Below are positions 1 to 6,140 of a stretch of DNA of 8,336 nucleotides, piece after piece (position 1 is the stretch's first letter; each line of letters begins with the position of its first letter). The notes beneath the pieces are model-generated. The model saw only the letters and a program-made list of their open reading frames with translations, did not search any database and was not told where the DNA came from. The DNA comes from an uncultured Thermoanaerobacterales bacterium (lineage in GTDB: Bacteria > Bacillota > Clostridia > Christensenellales > UBA1242): contig CATKXA010000039.1 of assembly GCA_949840475.1 (NCBI GenBank), positions 1-8,336 of the forward strand. Direction: 5' to 3'. Both the position numbers and the translations under genes were made by a program.

Positions 1-323
1 CCGTGTATTCAATTATTGTTGCTATCATCGTTGCGTTTTGTATCTATAATGCTGTGTCTATCGGCAATATGGAAGCTGGTATCATAGCAAAAAGTCAAAT
101 TGTTGCCACTGAGTCAAATGTCATAACTGCACTTGAAGATACATATAGTAGTCTTGGCGAAGAAGAAAATATTTTAAGCCAACTTGACCCAAGTTTTAAA
201 AAGCCAACAAGTGATGATATTTCATTTATTGACGACTTTGAAATGGCTGTTAGAACTAAACCTAATGCTCAGTCAAATTGGTTTGAAAACTTTTGTAAAT
301 CATTAAAGAAATTGTTTAGTTAA
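1..323 (+). CDS. Probable FtsL-like division protein, 5'-truncated
   Basis: The frame is open from the left edge to TAA at 321-323, giving 106 residues. GTG at position 3 could be read as a start, but it would put the membrane helix at the extreme N-terminus with no basic cytoplasmic lead, so I treat the gene as cut by the window edge. Residues 2-17 are a strongly hydrophobic single membrane segment. Residues about 20-60 are polar and helical with spaced hydrophobics, compatible with a coiled coil. The C-terminal 40 residues are acidic, then end in a basic amphipathic stretch. A small one-helix bitopic protein with a coiled coil just before the dcw PBP gene is where FtsL sits in Bacillota. 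FtsL would bind DivIC and FtsQ/DivIB and activate FtsW and the PBP at the septum. The identity rests on position and architecture, since FtsL sequences are poorly conserved. The C-terminal extension is longer than I would expect. Confidence 0.55.
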   Translation, partial: VYSIIVAIIVAFCIYNAVSIGNMEAGIIAKSQIVATESNVITALEDTYSSLGEEENILSQLDPSFKKPTSDDISFIDDFEMAVRTKPNAQSNWFENFCKSLKKLFS

Positions 324-330
324 TCTTCTC

Positions 331-344
331 GCCTCATCGGAGGC
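331..344 (+). promoter_or_regulatory. Hairpin enclosing the spoVD Shine-Dalgarno
   Basis: GCCTC (331-335) and GAGGC (340-344) are perfect complements separated by the loop ATCG. The right arm contains most of the GGAGG ribosome binding site (339-343), which lies 5 bases before the ATG at 349. If the hairpin forms, the SD is buried. The upstream stop codon ends at 323, 7 bases before the hairpin. A ribosome terminating there could melt the stem, which suggests translational coupling of the PBP to the FtsL-like gene. The pairing is seen in the sequence; the regulatory role is inferred. Confidence 0.45.
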
Positions 345-348
345 TATT

Positions 349-2259
349 ATGGAATCAAACTATACAAGTATTTCAATTAAGAAAAGGTTATTTGCTTTAT
401 TTTTAGCAATAACCTTTTTTTTATCCGCACTTGTTATAAGGCTTATAGTACTGCAAGTAGTAAACGGTAACACCTTAGCTTCGAGGGCGTATAAGCAGTG
501 GCTGAGAGATTTGCCAATGACAGCAATGCGAGGCGACATTGTTGATAGAAATGGTGCAAAACTTGCAACTAGCTATACCACTTATGATATTTATGTGCGT
601 CCAGCTGACGTTGAGGACGCTTCTATGTGTGCACACATACTTGCTACAAGCTTAAATGAGGAATACGAAAAGATTTATGAAAAGGTAACAAAAAGGGGAC
701 AATCTGAAGTTTCTATTGCAAAAAGCCAAGAAAAAGAAGCTGTTGAAAATATTTTAAAAACTTATCAAAATGGCATTTTCTTTACAGAAAACACTTCAAG
801 AAATTATCTGTATGGCGACCTTTTAACTCAAGTTTTAGGTTTTGTTAGCTCAGACGGGCAAGGACAAGGTGGACTTGAGGCTGAGTACGATAAATACTTA
901 AAGGGCGTAAACGGCGTCAGCATGGTTGAAAGTGATTTAAAGGGCACAACGCTAAATAGCTCGCTTGGATATTATCTTCCAGCGATTGACGGCTTGTCGC
1001 TTCAACTTACTATAGATTTGAAGATTCAAAGAGAGGTTGAAAAGATTGTAGCAAGTGCTCAGATAAACAACGCTGCTAAATCTGCATCAGCAATAGTTAT
1101 GGACACTCAAACGGGCGAAATTTTGGCTATTGCAACCAAACCGTCTTACGACTTGAATGAAATTCCGCGTGATGATATTGAAACGCTTTTAAGCCTATCT
1201 AAAGCCGTCACAATAACAGATGCGTATGAGCCGGGTTCGACTTTCAAGATTATAACAACTGCTATTGCTATGAATGAAGGTTTAACTAGTTCTCATGATT
1301 ATTTTTATTGCCCAGGATATAGGATTGTAAATGGTGTAAAAATTAATTGCCATAGAAGAACTGGACATGGTTCGCAGAGTTTGGGTCAGGGATTAAGCAA
1401 TTCGTGTAACTGTGTATTCATGGAGCTTATACGTAGAATTGGGCTTGAAAAGTTTTATAAATACTTAGAGGCGTTTGGCATATCTACTGGTTATAACTTG
1501 GACTTTCCAGGCGAGGGCAAGGGTGTGCTTATGCCTAAAAGTGTTGTTACTGACGGGGACTTGTTTAGAATGGGCTTTGGTCAGTCTGTTGCTCTAACAC
1601 CGCTAGCACTAATCACTTCTGTTAGTGCAGTCATAAATGGCGGAAGACTAATGCAGCCGCATTTTGTGACTAAAATTACTAATACCAGTGGAAATGTTGT
1701 TTATGAGAAAAAGCCTACAGTATTAAATAATGTTTTAAAAAGTTCAGTTGCAGAATCTTTAAATCCACTGCTAAGAGATGTTGTAAGTAAGGGTGGAGGT
1801 AAGCATGCAGCTATTGCTGGCTATGACATTGGTGGTAAAACAGGAACTGCACAAAAGTACGAGAATGGTGCAATAGCTGAGGGCAAGTATGTTGCGTCGT
1901 TTATGGGCTTTTATCCAACTGATAAGCCTAAATACACTGTTTTGGTGGTAATAGACGAGCCAAAGGGTGCTTACTATGGTGGTGTTGTTGCTGCACCTAT
2001 TGCGAAAGATATTTTTCAAGCAATCTTTGATATCTGCGAAACACCTAAAAATGAAAACGCTGAGGAAGAAGAGAAACTAATGCAAGCAAATATAGAAGTG
2101 CCGTCACTTGTAGGATTGTCTTTAACTGAAGCTGTTAAAAAACTAACAGAGTTAGGGCTTCAATATTTGACAACTGGCGACGGGGTATACGTAAAAGACC
2201 AAATTGCATCGCCAGGAGCTATGGTTAGCAAAGGAGATATTGTTTTACTTATTTTATAA
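349..2259 (+). CDS. spoVD: SpoVD-type class B penicillin-binding protein (peptidoglycan transpeptidase)
   Basis: This 636-residue class B PBP forms the peptide crosslinks between glycan strands, acting outside the membrane with FtsW/SpoVE. Residues 13-35 are a membrane anchor after a short basic N-terminus. The dimerisation domain opens with RGDIVDRNG (61-69). The transpeptidase domain (about 245-560) has the catalytic SxxK as STFK (Ser297, Lys300), SxN as SCN (352-354) and KTGTA (497-501). The block CPGY...NC...HGSQ (321-343) before NSCN is typical of the SpoVD branch. A single PASTA domain (581-636) ends the protein. Length and layout match complete SpoVD. The ATG at 349 has GGAGG 5 bases upstream. 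In Bacillus SpoVD serves spore cortex synthesis while PBP2B serves division. In many Clostridia the dcw copy may be the division enzyme, so sporulation should not be assumed. It appears to lead the wall precursor genes in one transcript. Confidence 0.93.
   Translation: MESNYTSISIKKRLFALFLAITFFLSALVIRLIVLQVVNGNTLASRAYKQWLRDLPMTAMRGDIVDRNGAKLATSYTTYDIYVRPADVEDASMCAHILATSLNEEYEKIYEKVTKRGQSEVSIAKSQEKEAVENILKTYQNGIFFTENTSRNYLYGDLLTQVLGFVSSDGQGQGGLEAEYDKYLKGVNGVSMVESDLKGTTLNSSLGYYLPAIDGLSLQLTIDLKIQREVEKIVASAQINNAAKSASAIVMDTQTGEILAIATKPSYDLNEIPRDDIETLLSLSKAVTITDAYEPGSTFKIITTAIAMNEGLTSSHDYFYCPGYRIVNGVKINCHRRTGHGSQSLGQGLSNSCNCVFMELIRRIGLEKFYKYLEAFGISTGYNLDFPGEGKGVLMPKSVVTDGDLFRMGFGQSVALTPLALITSVSAVINGGRLMQPHFVTKITNTSGNVVYEKKPTVLNNVLKSSVAESLNPLLRDVVSKGGGKHAAIAGYDIGGKTGTAQKYENGAIAEGKYVASFMGFYPTDKPKYTVLVVIDEPKGAYYGGVVAAPIAKDIFQAIFDICETPKNENAEEEEKLMQANIEVPSLVGLSLTEAVKKLTELGLQYLTTGDGVYVKDQIASPGAMVSKGDIVLLIL
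382..422 (+). terminator. Intrinsic-terminator-like hairpin inside the spoVD start region
   Basis: AAAA (382-385) precedes GGTTATT (386-392), a bulged T (393) and GCT (394-396). An 8-base loop (397-404) follows, then AGC (405-407), AATAACC (408-414) and eight T residues (415-422). With the flanking A and T runs the outer stem is 11 perfect pairs. The GG:CC pairs sit directly against the T-run, as in intrinsic terminators. It is wholly within codons 12-25, which encode the membrane anchor. Because RNA polymerase must read through it, I read it as a possible attenuator active only when ribosomes lag. Low-complexity hydrophobic codons (TTT, TTA) could also create the T-run by chance. Confidence 0.4.
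624..639. repeat. Perfect 16-base palindrome in spoVD
   Basis: TATGTGTG (624-631) is followed directly by its reverse complement CACACATA (632-639), with no spacer. It lies in the coding sequence for the N-terminal domain of the PBP. A palindrome of this size could be a dimeric protein site, but one of about this length is not very unlikely by chance in 8 kb of AT-rich DNA. No function is claimed. Confidence 0.4.
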
Positions 2260-2261
2260 TA

Positions 2262-2293
2262 TTTTTACAAAAGCATTAATAAAATTGTAAAAA
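2262..2293 (+). promoter_or_regulatory. Inverted repeat abutting the murE ribosome binding site
   Basis: TTTTTACAA (2262-2270) and TTGTAAAAA (2285-2293) are exact reverse complements, 9 pairs, with a 14-base loop (2271-2284). The structure fills most of the 44-base spoVD-murE gap. It ends at the core of the murE SD (GGAG 2294-2297, 6 bases before ATG 2304). It has no GC-rich stem or T-run, so it is not a convincing terminator. It could modulate murE initiation, mark an mRNA processing or stability site, or be a DNA operator-type palindrome. The structure is seen directly; function is unknown. Confidence 0.4.
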
Positions 2294-2303
2294 GGAGTTT
2301 TTC

Positions 2304-3761
2304 ATGAAATTAAGTAAGATAATTGAAAACGTTGATTGCACTGTTTATGGCGACAAAGATATTGATATTTTAGAACTTTACGATAATTCTAAAGAGGTTA
2401 AAGCAAACGGACTGTTCTTTGCTATTGACGGCACCAAAGTGGACGGAAAGGACTTTGCTTTTGAGGCTGCTAAAAATGGTGCAATAGCTGTAGTTTCTAG
2501 CTCTAAAATTGAGGGGCTAAGTTGCACAAATATTGTTTGCAGTGATGTGCGAGTTGCTATGAGTTTATTTGCTTGCAACTTTTATAATAATCCTAGCAAA
2601 GATATGTTTGTGGTTGGAGTTACTGGAACAAATGGCAAGACAACAACTACCTTTATGCTAGAGTCGATATTCAAAACTGCTGGTAAAAAAGTTGCTGTTG
2701 TTGGAACAAATGGTATCTTTATTAATGGAATAAAAGTAGGGGGTAATTTAACCACTCCAGACCCAATTTATATGCAAAAAATAATGTCTAAAATGAGGGC
2801 TGACGGGGTTGAGGTTGTGTGCATGGAAGTATCTGCTCATGCCCTTTATCTTCAGAAATTACGGGGTGTTATGACAGACGTAGCACTTTTTACAAACCTT
2901 ACACAAGACCACTTGGATTTCTTCTTAGATATGGAGAATTATGGGGCAGCTAAAGCATTGTTCTTTACACCTCAAATGGCGAAATATGCCGTGATAAACT
3001 ATGATGATGACTTTGGTAGAAGACTTGCAGGTTCTTGCCAAATCCCAGCTCTTAGTTACAGCAAGCAATTAAAAAATGATGGCGTAGTTGACATAATTGC
3101 GAAAGGCATTACTCATACTAACAATGTCCAAGAGTTTGATATTGTTACGCCAAAGGGAAGTTTAAAAGTTAAACTCAAGCTTGGTGGCTCGTTTAATGTA
3201 TCAAACGCCCTTGGTGCAATAAGTGCTGGGCTTCTTGCTGGTATTGATTTACAAGTGATAAATGAAGGTTTATCAAAACTTGAAAGCGTTGAGGGACGGT
3301 ACAACACTTACGACGTAAATGGTGTAAATGTGATAGTTGACTATGCACATACTCCAGATGGTATTTTAAATATTTTAAGTGCAGCAAAAGAGCAAACAGA
3401 GGGCAAAGTAATTTGTGTATTTGGTTGCGGTGGAAATAGAGATAGTGCAAAAAGACCTATCATGGGTCAAATAGCTTCGACAATTTCTGACTATGTTGTA
3501 ATTACCAATGATAATCCTAGGTTTGAACGTCCTGAGGACATTGCTCGCGAAATAGAAAACGGAATAGAAAGCGGAACTGCTTATTCTATTGAACTTGATA
3601 GAGCAAAAGCTATAAAACTTGCTATATCTCTTGCAAAACAAGGCGATAGTGTAGTAGTCGCTGGCAAAGGTGCTGAACCTTATATGGATATGCTCGGCGT
3701 TAAATCGCCATATAGTGACCAACAAGTAATTGAAAATATTTTGAGTGAACTTAAAAAATAA
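2304..3761 (+). CDS. murE: MurE: UDP-MurNAc-L-Ala-D-Glu:meso-diaminopimelate ligase
   Basis: This cytoplasmic ATP-dependent ligase adds the third stem-peptide residue to UDP-MurNAc-L-Ala-D-Glu. It has 485 residues, normal for MurE. The N-terminal uridine-binding domain covers about 1-98. The central ATPase domain starts with the P-loop GTNGKTT (108-114). It continues through TTPDP (150-154), EVSAHAL (175-181) and the AAK motif whose Lys217 matches the carbamylated lysine of Mur ligases. It ends with FNVSNALGA (297-305). The C-terminal domain has VDYAHTPDG (345-353), GCGGNRD (374-380) and DNPR (403-406), the signature for meso-DAP rather than lysine. The usual GKGHE motif reads GKGAE (454-458); its glutamate is kept but histidine is alanine. 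ATG 2304 has AAAGGAG (2291-2297) at good spacing. The gene is followed by mraY after 22 bases; murF, often next, is absent. Identity is certain; the DAP specificity rests on DNPR. Confidence 0.96.
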   Translation: MKLSKIIENVDCTVYGDKDIDILELYDNSKEVKANGLFFAIDGTKVDGKDFAFEAAKNGAIAVVSSSKIEGLSCTNIVCSDVRVAMSLFACNFYNNPSKDMFVVGVTGTNGKTTTTFMLESIFKTAGKKVAVVGTNGIFINGIKVGGNLTTPDPIYMQKIMSKMRADGVEVVCMEVSAHALYLQKLRGVMTDVALFTNLTQDHLDFFLDMENYGAAKALFFTPQMAKYAVINYDDDFGRRLAGSCQIPALSYSKQLKNDGVVDIIAKGITHTNNVQEFDIVTPKGSLKVKLKLGGSFNVSNALGAISAGLLAGIDLQVINEGLSKLESVEGRYNTYDVNGVNVIVDYAHTPDGILNILSAAKEQTEGKVICVFGCGGNRDSAKRPIMGQIASTISDYVVITNDNPRFERPEDIAREIENGIESGTAYSIELDRAKAIKLAISLAKQGDSVVVAGKGAEPYMDMLGVKSPYSDQQVIENILSELKK

Positions 3762-3783
3762 ACTTTAAATAAAGGGGAAAATT

Positions 3784-4791
3784 ATGACCGACTATTTTAA
3801 TTATATTCAAGCGATGGTAGTTTGCTTTTTAGTAACTCTTGTTATTTCTCCTTTTGTTGTGAGTTTTATGAAAAAGGAAAAGATTAAGCAGACCATTTTG
3901 CACTATGTAGAAAACCATAGTGCAAAGGCGGGGACGCCTACAATGGGTGGCATAATTTTTATACTTTCAATCAGCATTGTAGCGTATATTTTCTTTAAAG
4001 AATCAAGCACTCTTGCGGGTGTTTCTCTTTTAGTATTTTTAGGCTATGGCCTTACTGGCTTTTTAGATGACTTTATAAAATTTAAATTCAAAAGAAACTT
4101 AGGTTTAAGACCTTATCAAAAAATAATTTTCCAGCTTGCAATAGCTGTCACTGTGGCAATTTTTGCATACAAAAGTCCTCTAGTTGGTGGGCAATTATTT
4201 ATTCCGTTTGTCAATTTAACTGTTGATGTTGGTTGGTGGATAATTCCAATTATAATCGTGGTATTTTTAGCCTGCACAAACTCTGTAAACCTAACTGATG
4301 GTCTTGACGGGCTTGCCTCTGGCACAACAATGTGTTACGCACTTTGCTCTGTATTTATTATGATTACCTTCATGTCTTCAAGAATTGCAGGTGGCAATGC
4401 AATTTATATCATGGAGTATAAGAATTTGATAGTGCTTGCAAGCTGTGTAATAGGTGCTATGCTATGCTTTTTGGTATTCAACTGTTTCCCTGCAAAAATC
4501 TTTATGGGGGACACAGGCTCGCTTGCACTTGGGGCATTTGTTGCGTGCCTAGGCATATTTTCAAAAATGGCGCTATTTATTCCTATTTTGGGCTTTATGT
4601 TTGTTTTAAGTTCATTGTCAGTTATTATACAAGTTGCATATTATAAACTAACGAAAAAGCGAGTATTTTTAATGGCTCCCTTGCATCATCACTTTGAAAA
4701 GAAAGGTGTACATGAAGTTAGGATTGTTGTATGCTACTGCGTAATTACTGTAATTATTGGGCTAGCGACGCTATTAATTGAAATACTCTAA
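3784..4791 (+). CDS. mraY: MraY: phospho-N-acetylmuramoyl-pentapeptide transferase
   Basis: This integral membrane enzyme transfers phospho-MurNAc-pentapeptide from UDP to undecaprenyl phosphate on the inner membrane face, forming lipid I. At 335 residues it is full length. About nine to ten hydrophobic segments run along the whole protein. Diagnostic blocks are AKAGTPTMGG (47-56), LDDFIKF (94-100, with metal/catalytic Asp95 and Asp96), NLTDGLDGLA (169-178), FMGDTGSLALG (240-250, catalytic Asp243) and PLHHHFEKKG (299-308). The ATG at 3784 has AAAGGGG (3771-3777) 6 bases upstream. It lies 22 bases after murE and its stop codon overlaps the murD SD. Its product is the substrate for MurG, which is not in this window. 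An 11-bp perfect hairpin lies in codons 38-48. No key residue is missing. Confidence 0.97.
   Translation: MTDYFNYIQAMVVCFLVTLVISPFVVSFMKKEKIKQTILHYVENHSAKAGTPTMGGIIFILSISIVAYIFFKESSTLAGVSLLVFLGYGLTGFLDDFIKFKFKRNLGLRPYQKIIFQLAIAVTVAIFAYKSPLVGGQLFIPFVNLTVDVGWWIIPIIIVVFLACTNSVNLTDGLDGLASGTTMCYALCSVFIMITFMSSRIAGGNAIYIMEYKNLIVLASCVIGAMLCFLVFNCFPAKIFMGDTGSLALGAFVACLGIFSKMALFIPILGFMFVLSSLSVIIQVAYYKLTKKRVFLMAPLHHHFEKKGVHEVRIVVCYCVITVIIGLATLLIEIL
3897..3926 (+). repeat. Perfect 11-bp hairpin within mraY
   Basis: TTTGCACTATG (3897-3907) and CATAGTGCAAA (3916-3926) are exact reverse complements around the 8-base loop TAGAAAAC. Position 3896 with 3927 adds a possible U-G pair in RNA. It covers codons 38-48, just before the conserved KAGTPTMGG coding stretch and 113 bases after the first base of the start codon. 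It is not followed by a T-run, so it does not look like an intrinsic terminator. It may be an mRNA structure that slows ribosomes or affects decay, or a chance repeat. Confidence 0.45.
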
Positions 4792-4795
4792 GGAG
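4789..4795 (+). promoter_or_regulatory. murD Shine-Dalgarno overlapping the mraY stop
   Basis: TAAGGAG contains both the mraY stop TAA (4789-4791) and the murD ribosome binding site AAGGAG (4790-4795), 4 bases before ATG 4800. A ribosome ending mraY sits on the murD initiation site. This arrangement favours termination-reinitiation and matched output of the two enzymes. It also supports 4800 as the murD start. Confidence 0.75.
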
Positions 4796-4799
4796 TGAT

Positions 4800-6140
4800 A
4801 TGAAAAAAGCACTTATTCTAGGAGCGGGAGAAAGCGGTCGAAACGCGAATAAGTTACTTAAGAAATTAGGGTATAGTACATTCATAATAGACGAAAAGAA
4901 AAAAATAAGATTTGACATTTTAAGAGATAGGCTTTTTGAAAGCCTATCTCTTGTTATTGTTAGTCCGGGAGTAAGTTTAGACCACGAGCTGATTAAGCTT
5001 GCAAAAAAGAGGGGTATTGAAGTTATTGGCGAGCTTGAGCTTGGAGCAAGAAATCTAGTGAGCCATTATATAGCTATTACTGGTACAAACGGTAAAACAA
5101 CAACAACCACGCTTACAAAAGAGCTTTTAGAAAACAAAAATTGCAAAACTTTTGCTGGTGGCAATATTGGTGTTGCCGTCTGTTCTTTTGCTCAAAGCGT
5201 AAGGCCGATAGACAATGTTGTGTTAGAAGTTTCTAGTTTTCAGCTTGAAAGTATAGATACTTTTAAGCCACATGTGGCTACAATTTTAAATATCACGCCC
5301 GACCACTTAAACAGGCACAAGACAATGGAAAATTACATAAATGCCAAGCTTCGCATTTTTGAAAATCAGACAGACAAGGACTATGCTGTCATTAATTTGG
5401 ACGACCCTATTTTAAAGAGCATTGATTTTTCATTTGTCAAAAGTCAAATATATTATTTTTCAACTAAAATTCCTTGCAAAGGTTGTTTTGTATATGATGG
5501 CTGCATATATTTTAACAACGGAATAAGTTCTACTTTTGTTATGAAAACTTCTGCCGTGCCACTTGCTGGAGAACACAATCTATCTAATGTTTTAGCAGCA
5601 CTTACCTCAGCAATACTTAGTGGCGTCGAGATTAGTGAATTGCAAGCCAAGGTTATGGCATTTAAGGGGGTTTCGCATAGGCTAGAATTTATTTCCGAGA
5701 TAAAAGGCGTTAGCTATATCAACGATAGTAAATCTACAAATATCTCAAGCACAATAGTTGCTGTGAAGGCAATGAGCAGTGAAACAACGCTCATACTTGG
5801 TGGCTCTGACAAGGGATTTATGTTTGATGAACTATTTGAAAATTTATCTCCACTCATAAAAAACATAATAGTGCTAGGTCAGACTAAAGAAAAGTTATTG
5901 GCTTCTGCTAGAAAGTATAGCGTTGACAACGTATACGAGGCCAATTCTTTTAAAGAAGCTGTGTATCTTGCTTCAAGCCTAGCTGAAAATGGGGAAAATG
6001 TTTTACTTTCTCCAGCTTGTGCAAGTTTTGATATGTTTTTAAACTATGAACAACGAGGTAGAGCTTTCGCTAAAATTGTTAGGGAGATAGAAAAAAGTGA
6101 GAGTCGCATCGTTAAGGGTAAAAAAACCAAACAAATTTAG
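4800..6140 (+). CDS. murD: MurD: UDP-MurNAc-L-alanine:D-glutamate ligase
   Basis: This cytoplasmic Mur ligase adds D-glutamate to UDP-MurNAc-L-Ala with ATP hydrolysis. It has 446 residues. The N-terminal Rossmann-like domain (1 to about 88) opens with GAGESG (8-13), a nucleotide-binding glycine turn. The ATPase domain has GTNGKTT (95-101), EVSSFQLE (143-150), PDHLNRH (167-173), Lys183 at the carbamylated lysine position, and GEHNLSNVLAA (257-267). The C-terminal domain has GVSHRLEF (290-297), NDSKSTN (308-314), LGGSDKG (333-339) and SPACASFDMF (404-413). These are full MurD signatures. Beyond the usual end near residue 431 there is a basic tail (KSESRIVKGKKTKQI) that exists because the frame runs 44 bases into ftsW. 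A perfect 14-bp hairpin sits in codons 41-51. The start is fixed by the SD at 4790-4795. It is translationally linked to mraY upstream and ftsW downstream. Confidence 0.96.
   Translation: MKKALILGAGESGRNANKLLKKLGYSTFIIDEKKKIRFDILRDRLFESLSLVIVSPGVSLDHELIKLAKKRGIEVIGELELGARNLVSHYIAITGTNGKTTTTTLTKELLENKNCKTFAGGNIGVAVCSFAQSVRPIDNVVLEVSSFQLESIDTFKPHVATILNITPDHLNRHKTMENYINAKLRIFENQTDKDYAVINLDDPILKSIDFSFVKSQIYYFSTKIPCKGCFVYDGCIYFNNGISSTFVMKTSAVPLAGEHNLSNVLAALTSAILSGVEISELQAKVMAFKGVSHRLEFISEIKGVSYINDSKSTNISSTIVAVKAMSSETTLILGGSDKGFMFDELFENLSPLIKNIIVLGQTKEKLLASARKYSVDNVYEANSFKEAVYLASSLAENGENVLLSPACASFDMFLNYEQRGRAFAKIVREIEKSESRIVKGKKTKQI
4922..4952 (+). repeat. Perfect 14-bp hairpin with 3-base loop inside murD
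   Basis: AAGAGATAGGCTTT (4922-4935) and AAAGCCTATCTCTT (4939-4952) are exact reverse complements around the loop TTG (4936-4938). U4921 with G4953 can add a wobble pair. It lies in codons 41-51, near the middle of the N-terminal domain, 122 bases after the first base of the start codon. The bases after it (TTGTTATTGTTAG) are T-rich but not a clean T-run. It is the longest perfect stem I found in the window. A pause or attenuation site, an RNase target, or a cruciform are possible; none is shown. Confidence 0.55.
5244..5279. repeat. Two adjacent inverted repeats in murD
   Basis: CTTGAAAGTAT (5244-5254) and ATACTTTTAAG (5257-5267) pair over 11 positions with one G-U, around a 2-base centre. 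They run straight into AGCCACATGTGGCT (5266-5279), a perfect 14-base palindrome. The stretch codes for the conserved region after EVSSFQLE. Zero or 2-base loops make these poor RNA hairpins as written. I list them as DNA repeats of unknown meaning. Confidence 0.35.
6081..6099 (+). promoter_or_regulatory. ftsW ribosome binding site and GTG start inside murD
   Basis: AGGGAG (6081-6086) is followed after 10 bases by GTG (6097-6099), all within the murD coding end. No ATG, GTG or TTG occurs in this frame from there until ATG at 6172, which would remove part of the first membrane helix. GTG 6097 is therefore the best ftsW start. The 44-base overlap with murD implies coupled translation. Confidence 0.65.

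Noticed and set aside
1191..1200. AAGCCTATCT in spoVD matching the right arm of the murD hairpin
   Set aside because: A 10-base match explained by common Ser-Leu-Ser codons; no second arm is present nearby, so it is not a repeat family.
1771..2019. 82-residue open frame on the minus strand opposite spoVD
   Set aside because: It lies wholly under the conserved KTG region of spoVD, has no family resemblance and reads as a shadow frame.
2255..2260. TATAAT across the spoVD stop codon as a -10 promoter for murE
   Set aside because: The hexamer matches perfectly, but there is no -35-like sequence 16-18 bases upstream and no extended -10 TG. Such hexamers are frequent in AT-rich DNA.
3551..3574. 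Two tandem 12-base units (AATAGAAAACGG / AATAGAAAGCGG) in murE
   Set aside because: Only two copies with one mismatch in a lysine/glutamate-coding AT-rich stretch; compatible with chance and in-frame protein evolution.
3375..3725. 116-residue minus-strand open frame opposite murE
   Set aside because: It mirrors the conserved MurE C-terminal domain, is rich in Tyr, Phe, Ser and Cys as antisense frames often are, and has no convincing ribosome site or context.
2622..5108. Similar bases in murE (2622-2650) and murD (5079-5108) as a direct repeat
   Set aside because: Both encode the GTNGKTTT P-loop of paralogous Mur ligases; the likeness follows from protein homology.
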